Source: Leucobacter sp. 7(1) (lineage in GTDB: Bacteria > Actinomycetota > Actinomycetes > Actinomycetales > Microbacteriaceae). Taken from it: a stretch of DNA of 42,770 nt. The stretch spans positions 1 through 42,770 of the forward strand of contig NZ_FUID01000050.1 of assembly GCF_900163635.1 (NCBI RefSeq), written 5' to 3'. Shown piece by piece: positions 40,842 to 42,770 of this stretch. Position 1 is the stretch's first letter. Each line of letters starts with the position of its first letter. The position numbers were made by a program, and so were the translations under genes. The notes under the pieces were generated by a model, which was not told where the DNA came from, made no database searches, and saw only the letters and a list, made by a program, of their open reading frames with translations.

Positions 40842-42371
40842 GTGAGTAAGAACACGGTAGACGTCGTCCTCGTTGGTGGGGGCATCATGAGCGCCACGCT
40901 CGGTACCCTGATCAAACAGGTGCAGCCGGACTGGTCGATCGAGATCTTCGAATCTCAGTCGGAAGTGGCCACGGAGAGTACAAACGCGTGGAACAACGCG
41001 GGTACCGGTCACGCCGCACTGTGCGAGCTGAACTACATGCCTGAGGCGGCCGACGGGAGCCTGTCGCCCGAAAAGGCGATCGACATCAACGAGCAGTTCC
41101 AGCTGTCGCGCGAGTGGTGGTCTCACCTCGTGCAGCAGGGCATCCTCGGCACCCCGTCCTCGTTTATCAACGCGACCCCGCACATGACCTTTGTGCGCGG
41201 CGAAGAGAACGTTGACTACCTCCGCCGCCGCTACGAGATCCTCAAGCAGGAGCCGCTGTTCTCCGACATGGAGTTCAGCGACGATCCCGCGCAGATCGCC
41301 GAGTGGGCACCGGTCCTCGTCGATCGCCGCGGCAAGGACGAGGTGTTCGCCGCGACCCGTTCCGAGAGCGGCACCGACGTCGACTTCGGCGCGGTCAGCC
41401 ACCAGCTCTTTGATCACCTCGTGGCGAACGGTGCCAAGCTGCACCTCGGCCACCGCATCCGCAAGGTGAAGCGTGTCAAGGACGGCACCTGGAACGTGCA
41501 CGTGCGCAACCGTGCGGGCCACGGCCCCAGCGTGGTGAACGCGAAGTTCGTGTTCGTCGGCGCGGGCGGCGGTGCCCTGCAGCTGCTCCAGTCCTCCAAG
41601 ATTCCCGAGATCCGTGGCTTCGGCGGCTTCCCGATCAGCGGCAAATTCCTGAAGACGGACAACCCGGACATCGTGGCGCACCACCGCGCCAAGGTCTACG
41701 GCAAGGCCGCCGTGGGGGCGCCCCCGATGTCGGTGCCGCACCTCGACACCCGCATCGTTGATGGCAAGGAAAGCCTGCTGTTCGGCCCGTACGCCGGCTT
41801 CAGCCCGAACTTCCTGAAGAAGGGTTCGTGGTGGGACCTGCCCGGCTCGATCCGGCTCCACAACCTGGGCCCCATGGTCAAGGTTGGCTTGACCCAGTGG
41901 GGGCTTGAGAAGTACCTCCTCGGTGAACTCATGGCAAGCCGTGAGAAGCAGATGGACACGCTTCGCGAGTACATGCCCGCCGCGCGCACTGAAGACTGGG
42001 AAATGATCACCGCCGGTCAGCGCGTGCAGGTCATGAAAAAGGACCCCCAGAAGGGTGGGATCCTGCAGTTCGGCACCGAGGTCATCACCGGTGGCGAGGG
42101 CTCGATCGCGGGCCTGCTGGGCGCTTCGCCCGGCGCTTCGACCGCGGTGCACGCCATGCTCGGCGTGCTGCGCTCCTGCTTCCCCGAGCAGTACGCGAAC
42201 GAGTGGGAGCAGGTCTTTAACGCCCAGATCCCCGCGCTCGTCTCGGGCGGCCTGAACACCGACGCGGATGCCGCTGCGGCGTCCCTCGCGGAGACCGGGC
42301 GCGTGCTCGGGCTTATCCCGGAGGCTGCGCCGGCAGCCGTCGCTGCGGAGCCCGCGCAGGCCGACGCCTAG
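40842..42371 (+). CDS. mqo: Malate:quinone oxidoreductase
   Basis: 509 residues from the GTG at 40842 (TTG at 40833 would add three). FAD motif VDVVLVGGGIMSATLGTLI at the N-terminus; STNAWNNAGTGHAALCELNY, QFQLSREWWSHLV and GLLGASPGASTAVHAML are hallmark Mqo segments. It is a peripheral membrane FAD enzyme oxidising L-malate to oxaloacetate with electrons going to menaquinone; the usual TCA enzyme of many actinobacteria. An Ala/Pro tail ends the protein. Confidence 0.95.
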   Translation: MSKNTVDVVLVGGGIMSATLGTLIKQVQPDWSIEIFESQSEVATESTNAWNNAGTGHAALCELNYMPEAADGSLSPEKAIDINEQFQLSREWWSHLVQQGILGTPSSFINATPHMTFVRGEENVDYLRRRYEILKQEPLFSDMEFSDDPAQIAEWAPVLVDRRGKDEVFAATRSESGTDVDFGAVSHQLFDHLVANGAKLHLGHRIRKVKRVKDGTWNVHVRNRAGHGPSVVNAKFVFVGAGGGALQLLQSSKIPEIRGFGGFPISGKFLKTDNPDIVAHHRAKVYGKAAVGAPPMSVPHLDTRIVDGKESLLFGPYAGFSPNFLKKGSWWDLPGSIRLHNLGPMVKVGLTQWGLEKYLLGELMASREKQMDTLREYMPAARTEDWEMITAGQRVQVMKKDPQKGGILQFGTEVITGGEGSIAGLLGASPGASTAVHAMLGVLRSCFPEQYANEWEQVFNAQIPALVSGGLNTDADAAAASLAETGRVLGLIPEAAPAAVAAEPAQADA

Positions 42372-42384
42372 TTCTTCCTCACAC

Positions 42385-42428
42385 CGCCGCTGGGCGGGAT
42401 CCCGTTCTCGGGGTCCCGCCCAGCGGCG
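42385..42428 (+). terminator. Terminator of mqo
   Basis: CGCCGCTGGGCGGGA (42385-42399) pairs perfectly with 42414-42428, with an inner CCC/GGG. It lies 14 bases past the stop; TTTCT follows. Confidence 0.75.
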
Positions 42429-42439
42429 TTTCTGCGCCC

Positions 42440-42625
42440 GGGGTCAGGGTGCGCGCCCGGGCCTGGGCCCGGGCCTGGGCCCGGGCCTGCCCGCCCGCCC
42501 GCGCCAGCTTGTACCTGTGCCAGCCTGTGCCCGTGCCCGTGCCCGTGCCCGTGCCGGTGCCAGCTTGTGCCAGCCTGTGCCAGCCCTTGCCCTTGCCCGT
42601 GCCAGCCCGCTTGCCCTGCCCAAGT
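42440..42625. repeat. Low-complexity GGGCCT and GTGCCC/GTGCCAGC repeats
   Basis: Tandem GGGCCTGGGCCC units (~42457-42490) merge into GTGCCC and TGTGCCAGCC units (~42510-42600). No gene is supported; frames through it encode Gly-His or Ala-Gly runs. Part of the 399 bases after mqo. Confidence 0.7.
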
Positions 42626-42725
42626 GCGCGAATCTACGCCGAGGCACCACTTTCGCACCTGCGGCCACCCACGAACGTGCGAAATTGCGTACTCGGCGGG
42701 TGAGGCAGGGGTGCGGGGCAGGGCC
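42626..42725. other. Genomic tail without a gene
   Basis: Two loosely similar pieces (gtgcgcgaatctacgccgag and gtgcgaaattgcgtactcgg) may belong to a dispersed repeat. Nothing else is supported. Confidence 0.35.
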
Positions 42726-42770
42726 CTGTCTCTTATTCACTTCTGACGCTGCCGACGATACTCCTTGTGT
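42726..42770. other. Untrimmed Illumina Nextera adapter with i5 index
   Basis: Bases 42726-42758 equal the reverse-complement Nextera transposase adapter (starting CTGTCTCTTAT and ending GACGCTGCCGACGA) except for A-to-T at two positions (42737 and 42741). The next eight bases TACTCCTT are the reverse complement of index AAGGAGTA, and GTGT begins the P5 segment. This is synthetic, so the true contig ends near 42725. Confidence 0.93.

Noticed and set aside
40404..42152. 582-residue open frame on the minus strand
   Set aside because: Antisense to radA and mqo, both certain genes; no motifs.
42440..42600. CRISPR-like or coding interpretation of the repeats
   Set aside because: The units are 6-12 bases without spacers, and frames give only Gly-His or Ala-Gly runs.

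Overview
The window is high-GC actinobacterial DNA, most likely from the family Microbacteriaceae and possibly Leucobacter-like. The evidence for this is mycothiol chemistry (mca), a DUF4307 gene, an LAQTG-anchored surface protein, many apparently leaderless genes, and a gene order also found around mca in Mycobacterium. The genus is an inference. The last ~45 bases match an Illumina Nextera adapter with an index, so the right edge is a contig end, not biology.

Region 1 (1-13.4 kb) is nitrogen-compound metabolism. A TetR regulator faces an amidohydrolase and an APC permease across a near-perfect operator/promoter. It is followed by a large minus-strand polyamine-type operon: substrate-binding lipoprotein, two permeases, ATPase, FAD amine oxidase and a PLP decarboxylase, most of them translationally coupled. 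A divergent XRE-cupin (PuuR-like) regulator and a semialdehyde dehydrogenase-like gene complete a putrescine-type uptake and oxidation module. An ACTGAA/TTCAGT operator sits inside the operon promoter.

Region 2 (13.4-25 kb) is housekeeping: greA, DUF4307, mca, a small membrane protein, recQ, a hemolysin-III family protein and a cis-prenyl transferase. An S-adenosylhomocysteine (SAH) recycling set follows (SAH/MTA-type deaminase, luxS, SAH/MTA nucleosidase), then a sortase-anchored surface protein. Two long perfect intergenic palindromes lie here.

Region 3 (25.1-33.0 kb) is a ~7.8 kb integrated element in the 3' end of tRNA-Ser(CGA), bounded by a 41-bp repeat with one mismatch. It carries an integrase, an AlpA-like regulator, a replication-type gene, several small genes, an HK97-type capsid protein, a prohead protease, a candidate small terminase and a low-GC cargo gene. 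No large terminase, portal or tail gene is present. This resembles the phiRv1/phiRv2 mini-prophages and capsid-encoding phage satellites.

Region 4 (33.2-39.4 kb) holds an MHS-type transporter, a LysR regulator, a single-domain cytosolic HtaA-like haem-binding protein and, divergent to it, a 1026-residue fusion of cytochrome P450, adrenodoxin-reductase-like FAD/NADP domain and flavodoxin. This self-sufficient P450 architecture is the most striking single gene of the window.

Region 5 (39.4-42.4 kb) is radA and mqo, then a low-complexity tail and the adapter.
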